From Nannochloris sp. 'desiccata' (lineage: Eukaryota; Chlorophyta; Trebouxiophyceae; Chlorellales; Chlorellaceae), in the NCBI GenBank assembly GCA_019044685.2, contig JAGTXX020000012.1:1566599-1630598 (forward strand): a DNA stretch of 64,000 bases. Direction: 5' to 3'. The position numbers were made by a program, and so were the translations under genes. Under the pieces are notes generated by a model, which was not told the DNA's origin, searched no databases, and saw nothing but the letters and a program-made list of their open reading frames with translations. The stretch's first letter is position 1, and every line of letters starts with the position of its first letter. Positions 32,820 through 44,803 of the stretch are shown here, one piece after another.

Positions 32820-34631
32820 TTAATAAAGCTTTTCCAATTCCTCAAGCTCTTCTTCAGTCCAATCATCATTACTACTCCCCAAAGCTATTCCAAAATCTTC
32901 AGCTCGTTGCTGTCCAAAAGACACACCACCATCTCCACTAATCTCGACAAGCAACGGAACTAACTTCGAAGCTAAATTCGGTGGAACATGAGCTTGCATC
33001 AGTGCACCGCCTTCAGTATATTCCATCTCATCAACAACCCCGCATCGATGGATCTCTTCTACCAAATCTCCTTGAGCGTACGGTATCAGCACTCGTACAG
33101 ATTTCATTGTATTTTGAAGGCGGGTGCTCACAGCCCCCAATAAATTCTCAACACCATTTCCAGAGAGACCAGAGACACAGACAGTGCCATCACGGCGCGC
33201 TGCAACTGCAGCTACAGCCTCAGGATCAGCGCATGCATCTAATTTATTCCACACAGTCAATGTAGGAACATTAATAACGCCCAAGTCTTTTAAAACTTTA
33301 TTCACAGCATCGACCTGGGCTGCAGCTGAAGGGTGTGATGCATCAACGACATGCAACAACAATGCCGCATCTTTAATCTCTTCTAAAGTCGCATTAAATG
33401 CAGCTACCAGCTGTGTAGGTAATTTCTGAATGAAACCTACTGTGTCTGACAGCAAAACTTCTTTTCCACCTGGCATCGTCACTCTTCTTGTGGTGGGGTC
33501 TAAGGTAGCGAATAACTGATCTTCTGCTAATACACCAGCATTTGTAAGAGTATTGAGCAATGTACTCTTACCAGCATTCGTGTACCCGACCAGAGCTACC
33601 ACAGGAATGGGAGTTGATGCCCTTCTGTCTCTATAGGCCTTTCTATGTGTTCGTACTTCTTCAATATCTCTACGTAAACGAGCAGCACGATTTCTAAGCA
33701 ATCTCCTATCAATTTCAATCTGCTTTTCACCCATACCTTTAACTTGACCGGATCCAGATTGTCGTTCTAAATGGGCCCACATTTTAGTTAATCGAGGAAT
33801 TTGATACTCAACTTGAGCAAGCTCTACTTGAAGTTTACCTTCACGGGAGGCAGCACGTTGATTGAAAATATCTAAAATTAATGCTGTACGATCACATAAA
33901 CGGCATTCGCCACCAAGAGCTCTATCTAAATTACGAAGCTGACCAGGTGACAGCTCATCATCAAAAATAACAGTTTCAGCGCCAGTGCGTTGTACTGCAG
34001 CTACAATTTCAGCTACTTTACCCGTTCCTATATACGTACGTGGATTGGGTTCATCTAATAGCTGATGTGTATGCCCCACAACTTCAAGGCCAGCTGTATC
34101 TGCTAATCTCCCAAGCTCTTCAAGTGATTCTAATATTCCATACCCAATGCGACCGGGGCGCTGAGCAGATTTCAGCGCTGCACCAACCAGATAAGCTCTT
34201 TCACGGGGGACAATACCGTCAATGAAAGATGCATGCACTTCAGCGCTAATAGCTTCTTGCTCTTGGGACATTTCTGAGCGTAAACTAGATGCTAATGCAC
34301 CCAAGTCGTCAAGCCAGGAATAGTCGCCAGCATTGCCAGCAGAAGTATCGTCTTCAATACTAGAAATAATTTTCTCGGTATCTGGTGCGTCAGACCAAGA
34401 CTCCCACGCATCTTCTGCCCCCCTGCCGGATGTGATTCCTTCAGGATCTTCATTTCTGCCTTCTTGTTCTTGGCGTTGAGCTTGAACACCGACCACAAAG
34501 GGTATCCTCAGCTGTGGGAAAGGGTTTCGCAGGTGTTGCCGATGCTTGATATTGATTTTACTAGATTTACTCACCACACGATTCTGCGCCGGAACGAGTT
34601 GTCTGCTTTGCGGTGCGCAAATTAACCTCAT
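32820..34631 (-). CDS. HFLX: HflX-type ribosome-associated GTPase, probably organellar
   Basis: 603 aa, no intron. An N-terminal ~100-residue basic then acidic extension, likely including an organelle transit peptide. The HflX N-terminal domain follows (about 140-300), with RPGRIGYGILESL, NPRTYIGTGKVAEIV, ETVIFDDELSPGQLRNL, the coiled coil RTALILDIFNQRA and the GKLQVELAQVEYQIPRLTKMW signature. The G domain has the P-loop GYTNAGKS (349-356), DTVGF (396-400) and NKLD (462-465). HflX splits or rescues stalled ribosomes; plastid and mitochondrial copies occur in plants and algae. Here the N-terminal extension argues for an organelle copy. Confidence 0.93.
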   Translation of the reverse strand: MRLICAPQSRQLVPAQNRVVSKSSKINIKHRQHLRNPFPQLRIPFVVGVQAQRQEQEGRNEDPEGITSGRGAEDAWESWSDAPDTEKIISSIEDDTSAGNAGDYSWLDDLGALASSLRSEMSQEQEAISAEVHASFIDGIVPRERAYLVGAALKSAQRPGRIGYGILESLEELGRLADTAGLEVVGHTHQLLDEPNPRTYIGTGKVAEIVAAVQRTGAETVIFDDELSPGQLRNLDRALGGECRLCDRTALILDIFNQRAASREGKLQVELAQVEYQIPRLTKMWAHLERQSGSGQVKGMGEKQIEIDRRLLRNRAARLRRDIEEVRTHRKAYRDRRASTPIPVVALVGYTNAGKSTLLNTLTNAGVLAEDQLFATLDPTTRRVTMPGGKEVLLSDTVGFIQKLPTQLVAAFNATLEEIKDAALLLHVVDASHPSAAAQVDAVNKVLKDLGVINVPTLTVWNKLDACADPEAVAAVAARRDGTVCVSGLSGNGVENLLGAVSTRLQNTMKSVRVLIPYAQGDLVEEIHRCGVVDEMEYTEGGALMQAHVPPNLASKLVPLLVEISGDGGVSFGQQRAEDFGIALGSSNDDWTEEELEELEKLY

Positions 34632-34841
34632 TGCTGTTTAAATTAAAGTGATCTTTAAAACCCGAAATGCTTCGAGCATGAGAGAAAGTCCTCGGCACTA
34701 TAATCTATATATTCCGCAAAAGTAATAATAAGAATCTAAAAATACTAATGCGACACACGGTGCATCACTGTTCAACTTGAAGGTATTATGTGGCACCGAC
34801 CAAGCTTCCTTTTCATACTTCTCATTTCTTACATTAAATAC

Positions 34842-36317
34842 TTAATTAAGTTGTCTCCCCTTTGCAACACGTATTAAAGGACCCACAGTTGTCTCCATCT
34901 TCACTATAGCTGCCGTTCCTAGCAGGTCCCGCAAGTGCCACCAAATTCCTAGAGGCGACCCTTTAAGTTTCTTCTGCACTAACTGCGATTCCAGCATTTC
35001 GGGATGCCTCTTACGCTTTAAAGCATTTATAATTTCTTTCCTGCCGGCAGATATACCCCGTACAGCAGCACCAGCACCCGGCATTGAAAATAAATAACAG
35101 CCTTGACCGCCAGCTGCTCCAATGCCTTGCCCAGTGTGTCTGGTAAGACAGCAGGCCTGTAATAAAAGAGTAACGTGAGCTTCGGTAATCAAGGAAATGT
35201 TCCTGTAGAGCATCAAAAAATGAATTTATTATATCTTTAATATTATTTTGCGACAATCCTATTTTTAGCAATGCTCCGACCCTCTGAAGAGCTAAGAGAG
35301 AAAGACGTCAATAAGCATGTATGCTGAGCCACTGACACATCCTGGTACGGTATTTTAAATCTTCAGGTGTGTAAAGCATTGGCCATCAGTTCACTATTTG
35401 CGCTTTTGATTGTCGAGAAGGAGGTAATCATTGGAAAGCCTCCCCACGATGATTAGAGCGCAGTGAAAGAGGGAAAATTTCGAAAAGAAGAAAATGGAGT
35501 GAACGGTAAGTACCATGCGCACTTACCCATTTGATAGTAGTCGCACAAGTTCGTCATGCATTATGGTCACATCACAGCATACTGGCAGTACACGATCTCG
35601 AAACCAGTCGAATACTATCAGGGCAGCAGTAGTGGCGGCACTGTTCCTCTTTTGCTCAGCTTCTTGCTTGCATGCAGCTATTGATGCTGCATAATCTTCT
35701 ATCAATATCACAGCATAGTCATCTAGACTTGACGGTAGCTTGAAAATGCGGATCTTGTTTTCGTGCCTAGAAAGACAGTAGAAGCATTAGGAACAAGGGA
35801 GGCAGAGGAAAAGACCCCAAAATCTGTACAGTTATAAGCACAACGAAAGGTACCGCACTTACTTGAGCTGATCTATTTCCCGATCAGCCAGTGTTTTGTC
35901 ATTCAAAATTGTATAGAGCTGGCTTCTGGTCGCAAAAGGTCGAACCTGTATAAGTGACACCAAGGTGACGGTAAATAAAACTCATTGAAAGTGGCAGGAA
36001 GAGAAAACATATATTCCATAACTCTGGGGGTGATATACATCATATGAACACTATAAACATACCCCTGTTAACTTCGGGAACTCGATTTTCAATAAATTAA
36101 GTGCAGCAACAGTGTCGTTAGGGATTTCTGCCTGGTCATCATCGTCGTCATCTAAAATTGGACCAACGTTTATTTGTGCCAAAGGCTCTTGCCTATTTAC
36201 GTCCACTATGGGTCCACTTAAAATTTGTGCTGGATTTTCAACATACGTTTTTAATCTCTTCCTTGCAGGACCCTCACCTTCAGATACCATTTCTGCTTTG
36301 CGATCAACTGAAATCAT
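34842..36317 (-). CDS. STK19: STK19-like winged-helix protein
   Basis: Four exons, 36063-36317, 35863-35945, 35527-35766 and 34842-35202, 312 aa, all with GT-AG introns joined in phase. N-terminal region: Lys/Arg nuclear-signal-like ARKRLK, then an acidic run (LDDDDDDQAE). Exons 2-4 carry winged-helix motifs in order: ATRSQLYTILNDKTLADREI, KIRIFKLPSSLDDYAVILIED, DELVRLLSNG and EAHVTLLLQACCLTRHTGQG, then the hallmark YLFSMPGAGAAVRGISAGRKEII and HLRDLLGTAAIVK. These parallel human STK19, now known as a DNA-binding factor in transcription-coupled repair rather than a kinase, and no kinase motif is present. The C-terminal exon alone looks anonymous; the full model makes the call. Confidence 0.85.
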
Positions 36318-36506
36318 TAAAGTTTACCAGTACAAAAGGGCTTTGTAACCACTTCATAACTATCCCAAAGTATATTTTCAAGGAATACTGACAATTACAT
36401 ATACTGCAATGCCTGCTGGCTATGTATCTTAAAAAATAAAGCACAACATCAGTTTCAGAGCGGAACTTTTGCCCAAAAACAAGTACAACTTCAATCATAA
36501 TTACAA

Positions 36507-37998
36507 TTATTCATCTAGATCATCAAACTCATCAATGTCCAGATCCAGATCTTCACTATCTATCTCAGACCCTGAAAAGTCGTCTAAAGGATCTGGCTGA
36601 CCAATTTGCCTTGCTGCTGTTCTTGAGACTTCTGAACACCTGTGGTTTTCAGACCATTCCGACAACCCTCCAAAGCGATTCAAAACGTCTACAAAATCCA
36701 ATTTCAATCTATAAGGGACGTCAACGCGTTTGATATCATAATAGTAATCAGCAGATAATACATTTGGCTCATCCTTAATAAAGCGAAAATTATAAATGGG
36801 TCGTCCTTTTGCTTTGACGTATCCCAAACATGCTGCAAGGAAAAAAATTATATAAAGATGAAAGAGCTATGCCAGAGGCTAAACATTTGAAAATATATAA
36901 TTCAATTAAATCTACTTACTATAGTATCGGTCATCTGCTTCTTGTCGTTGCGTACGACCGTGGAGGTTAAGTTGAAAATACCCACCAACAGTGAGAGCAC
37001 GTGAAGCTAGATTCACTGTTTGCAACCTATCTTCTTGCTGTATTGGGTATTGCGCTGTAAGTGTCATCCAATCTATCGTATTCTTTCTAAATTTAAGCTT
37101 AGAATTACCTGAATCCTTATCATCATGGCGATCATCACCCTTCCGCCTCTCCTCTGCCAGCACCCTAAACCGACTGGCATTAAAATGTATTGCGCCTGTC
37201 GGATCTTTTCCCATCCCGTATGGTTGTGTTGCAGGACTAGACAAAGGGGGTAAATGAATTCCACCTAGTCCAACACTAACTTGTTTCGGTGCATAAATAG
37301 GGCTCCCTCCTTGAAACCATGCTCTAAAAGGACGCACTTGGACGCTTGACACAACACACAATGGGTGACAAAGACGATACGCTACAAACTCGTTGCTATT
37401 TTCATTTTCGGAGCCTGACGAAGACCAATAACAGAACAGAGTATTACGTCCACGCACTGCCGGGGACAGTGTTTTACCTACGCCTTCTTCTTCCTGGTCA
37501 ATGGACGATGCGGCCACTGGGTCACAGATTAAACTATATCTAGCTGGTTCTGAAGACGCTGCTAACGAAGAGAAGAGCCGTTTGCATGCAGCATTCAGTT
37601 GCCGAGTCCTTTTACCACGATAACTGGGCCATTCACGTTCTAAATCGGTAGTGTCAATATCTTCCAACATGTGAGCCAGCTCCGGGAAAAGGTCAGAACA
37701 CTTGGCAGCCCACAGCTTGCCTTCTTGGATGCAACATTTGAAACGAGAACATACTAGTTCAACTAAAGAAAGATCTTTGGCGTCTAAAAATGATAAACAG
37801 TGAGCAAGCAGCCCGTCCTGCAATTCAGTTAAGTCAGAAGGGTAGAGCAGCTCAACTTGAAAAGGGCGGTTTTGCAAAGATGTTGTGACAGTCTTTCCAC
37901 GTGAAATTCAAAGACACGAATCTTACCTCCAAGCTATCGAATGGAAAATCAACAGATTCTTCCAGCCTGGTTGCTGGGTCTATGCCCAAGCTAGCCAT
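36507..37998 (-). CDS. F-box protein of the plant At4g00755 type
   Basis: Three exons, 37927-37998, 36920-37817 and 36507-36832, 431 aa. Exon 1 (MASLGIDPATRLEESVDFPF) joins over a GTAAGA...TTGCAG intron to an F-box (DGLLAHCLSFLDAKDLSLVELVCSRF). A large beta-rich domain follows, seen in plant F-box At4g00755 relatives: RYSLICDPVAASSID, FCYWSSSGSENEN, YRLCHPLCVVSSVQVRPFRAWFQGG, IYAPKQVSVGLGG, LQTVNLASRALTVGGYFQLNLHGRTQRQ and YYTCLGYVKAKGRP. The last motif crosses the exon 2/3 junction, supporting the model. The C-terminal tail is acidic (SEDLDLDIDEFDDLDE). Likely substrate adaptor of an SCF ubiquitin ligase; target unknown. Confidence 0.85.
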
Positions 37999-38258
37999 GT
38001 TTTCTTTTAGGCGATGCACGAAAAAGTGATCAAGATGTTTATTTGTCCTCTTGGCACCGACGCAACAACCTCAGTCTGCTCCTACGTTACAGCGATTTTA
38101 AAGAGTTTTTAAAAACGAACGGAGAGCAAATCAAGTCTGTTAAAGAAGCAAACCAAGCAGCCTGGCAGGCGCAATGAAAGCTGGACTACTTTGGCTCGTT
38201 TTTTCAGGTTCATAGGTAAATTATTTTAAACCAGCTATCCATTAAAAACGCCATAACA

Positions 38259-40274
38259 ATGGCTGGACGACAGCTACAAAGGTTGTTGAAAGACCAGCTT
38301 CCGCCAGCAAATGATGATCAAGAGGTGGATGAAGCAACAAGCAGCAGCGCCGAAGAGGAGGCGGACGCCCCTAACAAAGCGTTCAATCCATTCGATCTTC
38401 TAACGGATGAAGATGGTGCTAATCCTAGTGATGTTAGTGAAGAAGAAGAAGATGATGAAGTAGAGGAACCTGAAGAAGCTCCCCGCCCAGCACCGCCCTC
38501 TCCTGCCTCAAAGAAGACTAAAGCTAAGAAAAAGGCAGCAGCAGTAGCTGAAGAGGAAGAAGAAGACATTGATGCTATTTTACAAGAGCTTCAGATTACA
38601 CTAGGTTCATCGTCAGCACAAGGCGATCCCTCTTCTTCGCAAATAGATGCTGCTTTCGACTCGCTCTTTGCCGTCACCCCTGCAAATCTAAAAGCAGAAG
38701 AAGAACTCAAGCGAATGTTTGGATCAATGGGAATGCGTGGATCCACTCGTGAAACTGAAGATCCAGCTGCAGCATTTGCAGGTGCAAGTCGTAGAGTTCG
38801 TCGCTTAGCAGCACGAGGCTTACTACGAATTCAACAACCAGGTGGAGGAAGTGGTGGTGGCCGCATGCGTCCTGGTGTTCTAATTACTCCTCGAAACACC
38901 TGGCCACGTCCAGATGGTAGTGTCATTATGGAAGCCGCTGGTTCTGATATCAAAGGCTGTCCTACATTTAATCTAGTATTTAACGATGCCTACCGAGCAC
39001 AGCAATCTCTTTATGAAGAAGTTCAAGCTACCCATGACCCAAATGCTGTTGCTGCAATGTTACGTTCTCACCCATTCCATTTAGATTCATTGTTGACTAT
39101 GGCAGATGTTTATAGAGCGATGTTAGAGCATGCATATGCTGATGAGATGATTGAACGGTGTGTGTATGCGTTAGAAATGGCTTGGCCACCTGGATTCTTA
39201 TCTGCTGCTGGTCACGGCATTGCTCGTGTCGCATACAATGAAACGAATGCACCCTTGTTTCTAGCGTTATTTAGATATATGCAAACTATGGGGAGACGCG
39301 GATTACACCGTACTGCTCTAGAGGTATGCAAATTAGTACTGCAACTTGATGAAAGTGACCCGATGGGTGTATATCAAACTATAGATTACTTTGCAGTCAG
39401 ATCTGGTCAGTACGAGTATTTACAAAAATTACTAGAAGGGCGAGGTGCTGATGGTGATAGTGGGGCTGTCGCGTTATTACCAAATATGGTATTTTCCTTA
39501 GCGTTGTCTAAATGGTATCAAGAGAATAAACAATCAGATAAAAGTGCCTCGGAAAATTTATTAGTAAAGGCGATCTTACTACACCCGCTAGTTGTAGTGC
39601 GACTGCAGGCCAGATTGGCAGAGCAAGGCGTTGCTAAAGATTCTAAATGGGTTGAAGCTTTGAGAAGTTCACTCTATGCACAAGCTTCTGATGGTCTTAA
39701 TGCTGGTTTAAGTCATTTAATAGATATCTTTGTAGAGAGACAAGCAGCCTTGTGGAAGGCAGGTCCAGTACAAGACTGGTTATTTGGTGCTGTTCGAAAA
39801 GCATGTGCTAGTAATTCTGATGACTTACCTAATAGATTATCTGCTTCTACATGGGCAGCTATTAGAGAACAAGCTTTTCCGCCTAATGAAGACAACACGT
39901 ACAGTCATTTACGATTATTTGAGTATTCAGATTCAGCACCAAGACTACCACCTGAAGAAATCCACGGTCTTGGATTAGGTCAAGGTGGTGGTTTGGGTGA
40001 CCAACATCAACAACAACAAGCGCAAGGTCGTGGAGAGATAATGGTTGATGAAGCTGAATTGATGGCAGAGATGCAAGCTATCGCTGAAGAGGCAGGTCTA
40101 GCTGGGCAAGGTGACAGAGCAGGGACGTTGCATGATGTGAATCCAATGATTGCATTTTTGAGGTCGTTAATGCCGTGGGCTGCTGATGGACAGCAACCTG
40201 ATTATACAGCTGATAACGACACTAGTTATGAACAGCTGCAGAGGCGGGAAGATAATAATGAGCAACACGAATAA
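38259..40274 (+). CDS. TCF25: TCF25/Rqc1-like ribosome quality control factor
   Basis: 671 aa, no intron. N-terminus MAGRQLQRLLKDQLP, then a Glu/Asp/Ser-rich linker (about 20-110) with a Lys/Ala basic patch, as in the family. The conserved TCF25 domain runs from about 190, with RNTWPRPDGSVIMEA, LRSHPFHLDSLLTMADVYR, EHAYADEMIERCVYALEMAW, FRYMQTMGRRGLHRTALEVCKLVL and ESDPMGVYQTIDYFAVRSG. The family (yeast Rqc1) works in the RQC complex at stalled 60S subunits, with Listerin/Ltn1. The human name, transcription factor 25, is older. Gln/His- and Gly-rich tail. Confidence 0.9.
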   Translation: MAGRQLQRLLKDQLPPANDDQEVDEATSSSAEEEADAPNKAFNPFDLLTDEDGANPSDVSEEEEDDEVEEPEEAPRPAPPSPASKKTKAKKKAAAVAEEEEEDIDAILQELQITLGSSSAQGDPSSSQIDAAFDSLFAVTPANLKAEEELKRMFGSMGMRGSTRETEDPAAAFAGASRRVRRLAARGLLRIQQPGGGSGGGRMRPGVLITPRNTWPRPDGSVIMEAAGSDIKGCPTFNLVFNDAYRAQQSLYEEVQATHDPNAVAAMLRSHPFHLDSLLTMADVYRAMLEHAYADEMIERCVYALEMAWPPGFLSAAGHGIARVAYNETNAPLFLALFRYMQTMGRRGLHRTALEVCKLVLQLDESDPMGVYQTIDYFAVRSGQYEYLQKLLEGRGADGDSGAVALLPNMVFSLALSKWYQENKQSDKSASENLLVKAILLHPLVVVRLQARLAEQGVAKDSKWVEALRSSLYAQASDGLNAGLSHLIDIFVERQAALWKAGPVQDWLFGAVRKACASNSDDLPNRLSASTWAAIREQAFPPNEDNTYSHLRLFEYSDSAPRLPPEEIHGLGLGQGGGLGDQHQQQQAQGRGEIMVDEAELMAEMQAIAEEAGLAGQGDRAGTLHDVNPMIAFLRSLMPWAADGQQPDYTADNDTSYEQLQRREDNNEQHE

Positions 40275-40417
40275 TTTAAATGTTGATTACAAAATATTAT
40301 TGTCAAAATTTTCACCCAAATCATCAAAATATTTGAAAAAATAATCTTTCACTCTCCAAAATTAAAACATGATAAGAATTGAGGTAATATCAATTAATCT
40401 ATGCACTTCAATACAGT

Positions 40418-42701
40418 TCATCTCTTTTCAAGTACGCCACGGTACAACTCTAAATAAGACTGCGCAGGTGCCTTCCAGGACCACCGCTCACCTTGACTTA
40501 GATTTCTACCACACAAGGCTGCCCACTCCTCTTTTCTCTCAATATACATACCCAATGCTCTATCTAGAGCAGACTCAAAAGAGCCAGCATCAGAACCTTC
40601 AAACACAAATCCATTTCCATGGACTCGATCAGCATCAATATCAAACACAGTGTCGGCTAAACCACCAGTAGAGCGCACTACAGGCACACCGCCATAACGT
40701 AACGCAATCATTTGAGTCAATCCACAAGGTTCAAACATAGAAGGTACCAAGAAGATATCAGCAGCTGCATAAATTAAATGCGCTAATTGTTCAGAGTAAT
40801 CGAACACCATGCGTACATCACCACTATCTCGATATTGTTCATTAGCCATGCGCTGAAGACCACCTGCTGCATGGCCAGTACCTAGTAATACAAACTGACC
40901 ACCTTGACCGACAGTGCGTCCTACCGAGTGCTCAATGAGGTGAATTCCTTTTTGAGGTACTAATCGTGAAATAACAGCTACTAATGGCTTATCTGGTGAA
41001 ATATCCATGCCAAAACCTTGCTGTAAAAATCTTTTGCACAGTGCTTTGCCGTCAGGAACAGCAGCAGAGAAGCATGCTGGAATTAATGGGTCAGTTGCTG
41101 GATTCCACATCTCCGTATCAATTCCATTCAATACTCCCCAGTACTTGTCACCCACTTCTGGACGCGATAAAGTAGACCGAAGCCATCCTGCAGCACCACC
41201 AGTCATCGTCTCCATTGCATAGGTAGGCGAGACCGTAGTTACGACTGAAGAATAGACAATTCCCCCTTTTAATAAACAGAGCCGTTCAGGGTTATGGCCA
41301 ATAGTCCGTTCATCTAAGGCCTTTTCTACATCTGCAAATACTTCACCAGAGACGCCTGTTGCTGCAAATTCATCTTGACGGCACTCTCCACTATTATCCA
41401 TATTATGAATGGTAAGAGCAGGGCGAGCACCTGGTAATTTATTTGAGAAATAATCCCAGAATAACATGGGTACAGCAGAAGCTTGCCACTCGTGGGCATG
41501 AATAATATCTGGTTGGCGCCCACTGTGTACTAAATATTCCAAAGCAGCCCGGCAGAAATATAAATACGCTTCACCTTCATTGTAAGATCCACCATAAATA
41601 CGCCCACCTTTAAAAATTCCACTTCCAGTACTATTCCAATCTGGTCTTAACAGCACAACCGGCACTCCTTCAATCATTCCAGTATACGCCAGAGTTTTTA
41701 AGCTTGACATGTGCATGGTATTATCTCTAAATTGGCCCTTAGGGCATTCGAAATCAAGATCAAAATTGAGATTTTCTATTGCACTATCTGGTATGCATTG
41801 GTAATAAGGTAGGATAACCTCAGCAGAGTGTCCTTGAGCAAGGCATGCTTTCGACAAACCAGTAACAACATCACCAAGGCCACCTACTTTGGCACAGGGA
41901 GCCATTTCCGCAGTGATATGCACAACCGTTAGTGAATTACCGGACGTTTCTATAGGTCCAGCAGTGTTCTTTTCGAAATCCATAATGTCTTCAGGTACTT
42001 GTAAAGGAGCAGAGCGGGGAGCTCGGTTGTAGAATAGAGGATTAGATTCCCCAGGCTGTGGCCACACAATTCCATTTTCTAATAAGCTTACTACCTCATC
42101 CATAGATACTAGCGCTGAGAATTGCATGGGAGTACTCAATACTGCCATTGCCGCTGCCTCTTCATCCTCCAGCATTCCATCTTCAGGACGGGTTTTATTT
42201 CTTTTCTTTTTTCTTATAGTCGGGGAAGGGCTAAGTGGGAATGTATCTTCATCATCAGTTTCATAATCTACAGATGCCCCATCATAGCCCATAATGGCTG
42301 CTAAGGCTGCACGCAAGGCTGTGTTCTCTTCCTGGAGCTCGTCTATCCTAGCTTTCAGCTCTGCCACAGTCGACCGCTTCTGCTTACCCTCTGCAGCAGC
42401 GGCTTGAGAAATTATCAAGGCGCAATGTCTGTGGGAGACACCATAGCGCCGATATAAGGGCATCTGTAGTTGGGGTTGGATCGAGTTCAATTGGTCGCTG
42501 TAAGCGACAAGATAAGCTTGCAAGGGCATGGAGAGATTTATTGTGATGCAAGCTAATAAAACTCACCGAGCTGATAGCACATTGTCCAATAATACCACTA
42601 GAACTCTTTCGTGTAATCGGCACAGCAGGATACACGCCTTGTCGCAGCGCCAATGATGGCTGCAAGGCAGGCGTGGATTTGGTGAGGGAAGTGATCCTCA
42701 T
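40418..42701 (-). CDS. SS4: Soluble starch synthase, SSIV-like
   Basis: Two exons, 42567-42701 and 40418-42463, 726 aa. Exon 1 is an Arg/Ser/Thr-rich transit peptide start (MRITSLTKSTPALQPSL), joined in phase 0 to an exon beginning MPLYRRYG. A short coiled coil (VAELKARIDELQEENTALRAAL) and a basic-acidic linker precede the GT5 catalytic domain, with the ADP-glucose motif AKVGGLGD (Lys about 237), YYQCIPD, PDIIHAHEWQASAVPMLFWD, SRLVPQKGIHLIEHS, SMFEPCGLTQMIALRYGGVPVVRSTGGLADTV. Elongates glucan chains in plastid starch. The coiled coil and motif wording resemble SSIV, which initiates granules, more than the granule-bound form; the exact class is less certain. Confidence 0.92.
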
Positions 42702-43019
42702 TTTGCTGGGAGTTGCGGAATTCCGATACCGCGATCGCCCTTTGTAATAATCAATGGAGACTAGCTATATGAAAAAAAATGAATTCAAATTGGCTGGTGA
42801 CCCTACCAACTTCCCCTGATCAATATTTCCATCTGTCTTGCATTTGGTTGTTAAATTAGATGTGCCTCCAAAATTACGACTAGAGGCGTTAAAAGAGCAA
42901 TTGAAAAATTCAGCGTATTCCTAGAATTAATTTAAACGTAATGTACGCGCCTCCTGGTCGCTCAGGCTCCGATATTGTACATTGATTTTTTAGCCGTGAT
43001 TTTATTTTTGCTTTTCGTC
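42702..43019. promoter_or_regulatory. Divergent promoter region between starch synthase and SLX1
   Basis: About 320 AT-rich bases. No motif I can name. Confidence 0.35.
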
Positions 43020-44667
43020 ATGGGAGGTTTTATAGGTTGTTATTTGCTGCAATCTAAAAACACGCTAGCCAAAGGCAGAACATACATAGGGTAAGTCAGC
43101 TGGCCTGTTTGGATTTTGTTTTAGTTCTGCAATATTTGCAGTTGCCGGCGGTTGAGATTACACAGGGCTAAAATAGAAGAAACGTTCAACATAATGCCAT
43201 CTTGTCGTCTCCTGTGCAGGTTTACTGTGAATCCACACAGACGTATTCGTCAGCATAATGGCGAGCTCACGAATGGCGCTTATAAAACCAAAAGGCAATA
43301 ACAAATAATCCAGTAGAGTTGTGACGTCGGCGATAGTGTGGCTTGTTGCTTTATTTTCTTTTATATTATATTAATTCTGGCCCTCTGCTTATTCAATTTC
43401 GTGCAGATGGCGTCCTTGGGATATGGTTCTGGTAGTATATGGTTTCGCTACCCAAACAGCAGCACTTCAATTTGAATGGGCCTGGCAACACCCAGAGAAA
43501 TCTCTCGACACTCGTGAGGCAGCAGCAAAAGTAGGTAAAAAAGCCCGATATGGAGTTCGTGGCAAAGTATTAATGCTCATGGAGATGTTAAATACAAGTC
43601 CATGGAAGCATTATCCTTTAAAAATTCAGTTTCTAAGAGGAGAGCATGCTCAATTGCGTGCTGGGTGCCCTGAACCACCGCAACATGTTCTGATTACTGT
43701 AGGCCCTTTAGAGGATCTAGAGCTGCTTAATTATGATGAAGATGACACCCCGTGTGTATCTGGCACTACATCAAGTCAAGTGACAGGCGTTACTGCAGCG
43801 GCTTCTCAATCACAGTCGCAGTCTCAGGCGACAGCAACAACGAAACGGGGACGAGTAGGGGGCTCTGCCTGCTGCATTTGTACCAAAGCAGCCAGTAGAA
43901 CCTGGGCAGTGTGCTCTAGCTGCCCAGTTCGTTTTCATGTAGGTTGCCTTGCTGAGTATTTTCTCTCTTCTAATACACTGAATCCTCCGAGCTATTCTTC
44001 CTTGCCAGCGCGGGGCAGCTGCCCTGCCTGTGGAATGACAGCAACATGGAGTGATATCCTAGCAACAATGCAGCATGCTGGCTGGGCAAAGCATCAGAAA
44101 AAAGCAGAAGGTGGTGATTCACCCACAATAACAGGGATAGATGAAGAAGTAGATATGGAGCTATCTTCTGTTCCATGTTCCACAATCAAGCCGAGTAAAA
44201 TTAACAAAAGAGTAGGAGAAGCGGCGGGAACAGAAACACTGCCGCCAGACGCAGCAACAGCACCAAAACTACCTGGAGCTGCTGCTGTTGCTCCCTGGAT
44301 GGACGCTGCACCTCCAAATTGGAACGGTTGTGATGCAATAGCTGCAGCTCTACAAAAAGTAGATAGAGGTTATGGCATTGAGAGGCGGCGCAGCAGCAGC
44401 TCTTCTCTAGTTGTTGGTGGTGATGGAGGTCCTGAAGATCCTTTTTGTCCAAGTGTGGAAGAAGCTGATCCTTGGGATGATTACGATCAATATAATGAGA
44501 GCTTGGGAGATGAGAATGAACATGTTATAGATCTAGTGAGCCCTTCACCTTTGAAGAATATTAAGAATAACGTTGACGGCAGTGGTGGCGGTGACAGTGC
44601 GGAAGATAAAGTCCATAGCAAAATAGAAGAAGTAATTGAGCTGCTTTCTTCTTCAGATGACGAATAA
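43020..44667 (+). CDS. SLX1: Structure-specific endonuclease subunit SLX1
   Basis: Three exons, 43020-43090, 43220-43294 and 43407-44667, 468 aa. GIY-YIG nuclease that cuts Holliday junctions and flaps with scaffold SLX4. Exon 1 holds the GCY strand ([16 protein letters not shown]...TYIG), exon 2 [20 protein letters not shown], and exon 3 [29 protein letters not shown], with the conserved Arg of RRIRQHNGE and Glu of QFEWAW. A C-terminal SLX1-type RING/PHD-like zinc domain follows: [33 protein letters not shown]. Exon 2 ends AAAAG followed by GC, so intron 2 is apparently GC-AG. The last 250 residues are an acidic, Ser-rich extension ending [14 protein letters not shown], possibly a SUMO-interacting or phospho-region. 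Confidence 0.92.
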
Positions 44668-44803
44668 ATCAATTACAATTATGATATATTTTCCTTTTAT
44701 ATACACATGTACTTTATATCTTAAAAATAAGAATAAAAAATAAAAGGACAGAGAATACAAAATGTCCGTAAAAAGAACAAAGAAATTTCCAAAATCTCCG
44801 TCT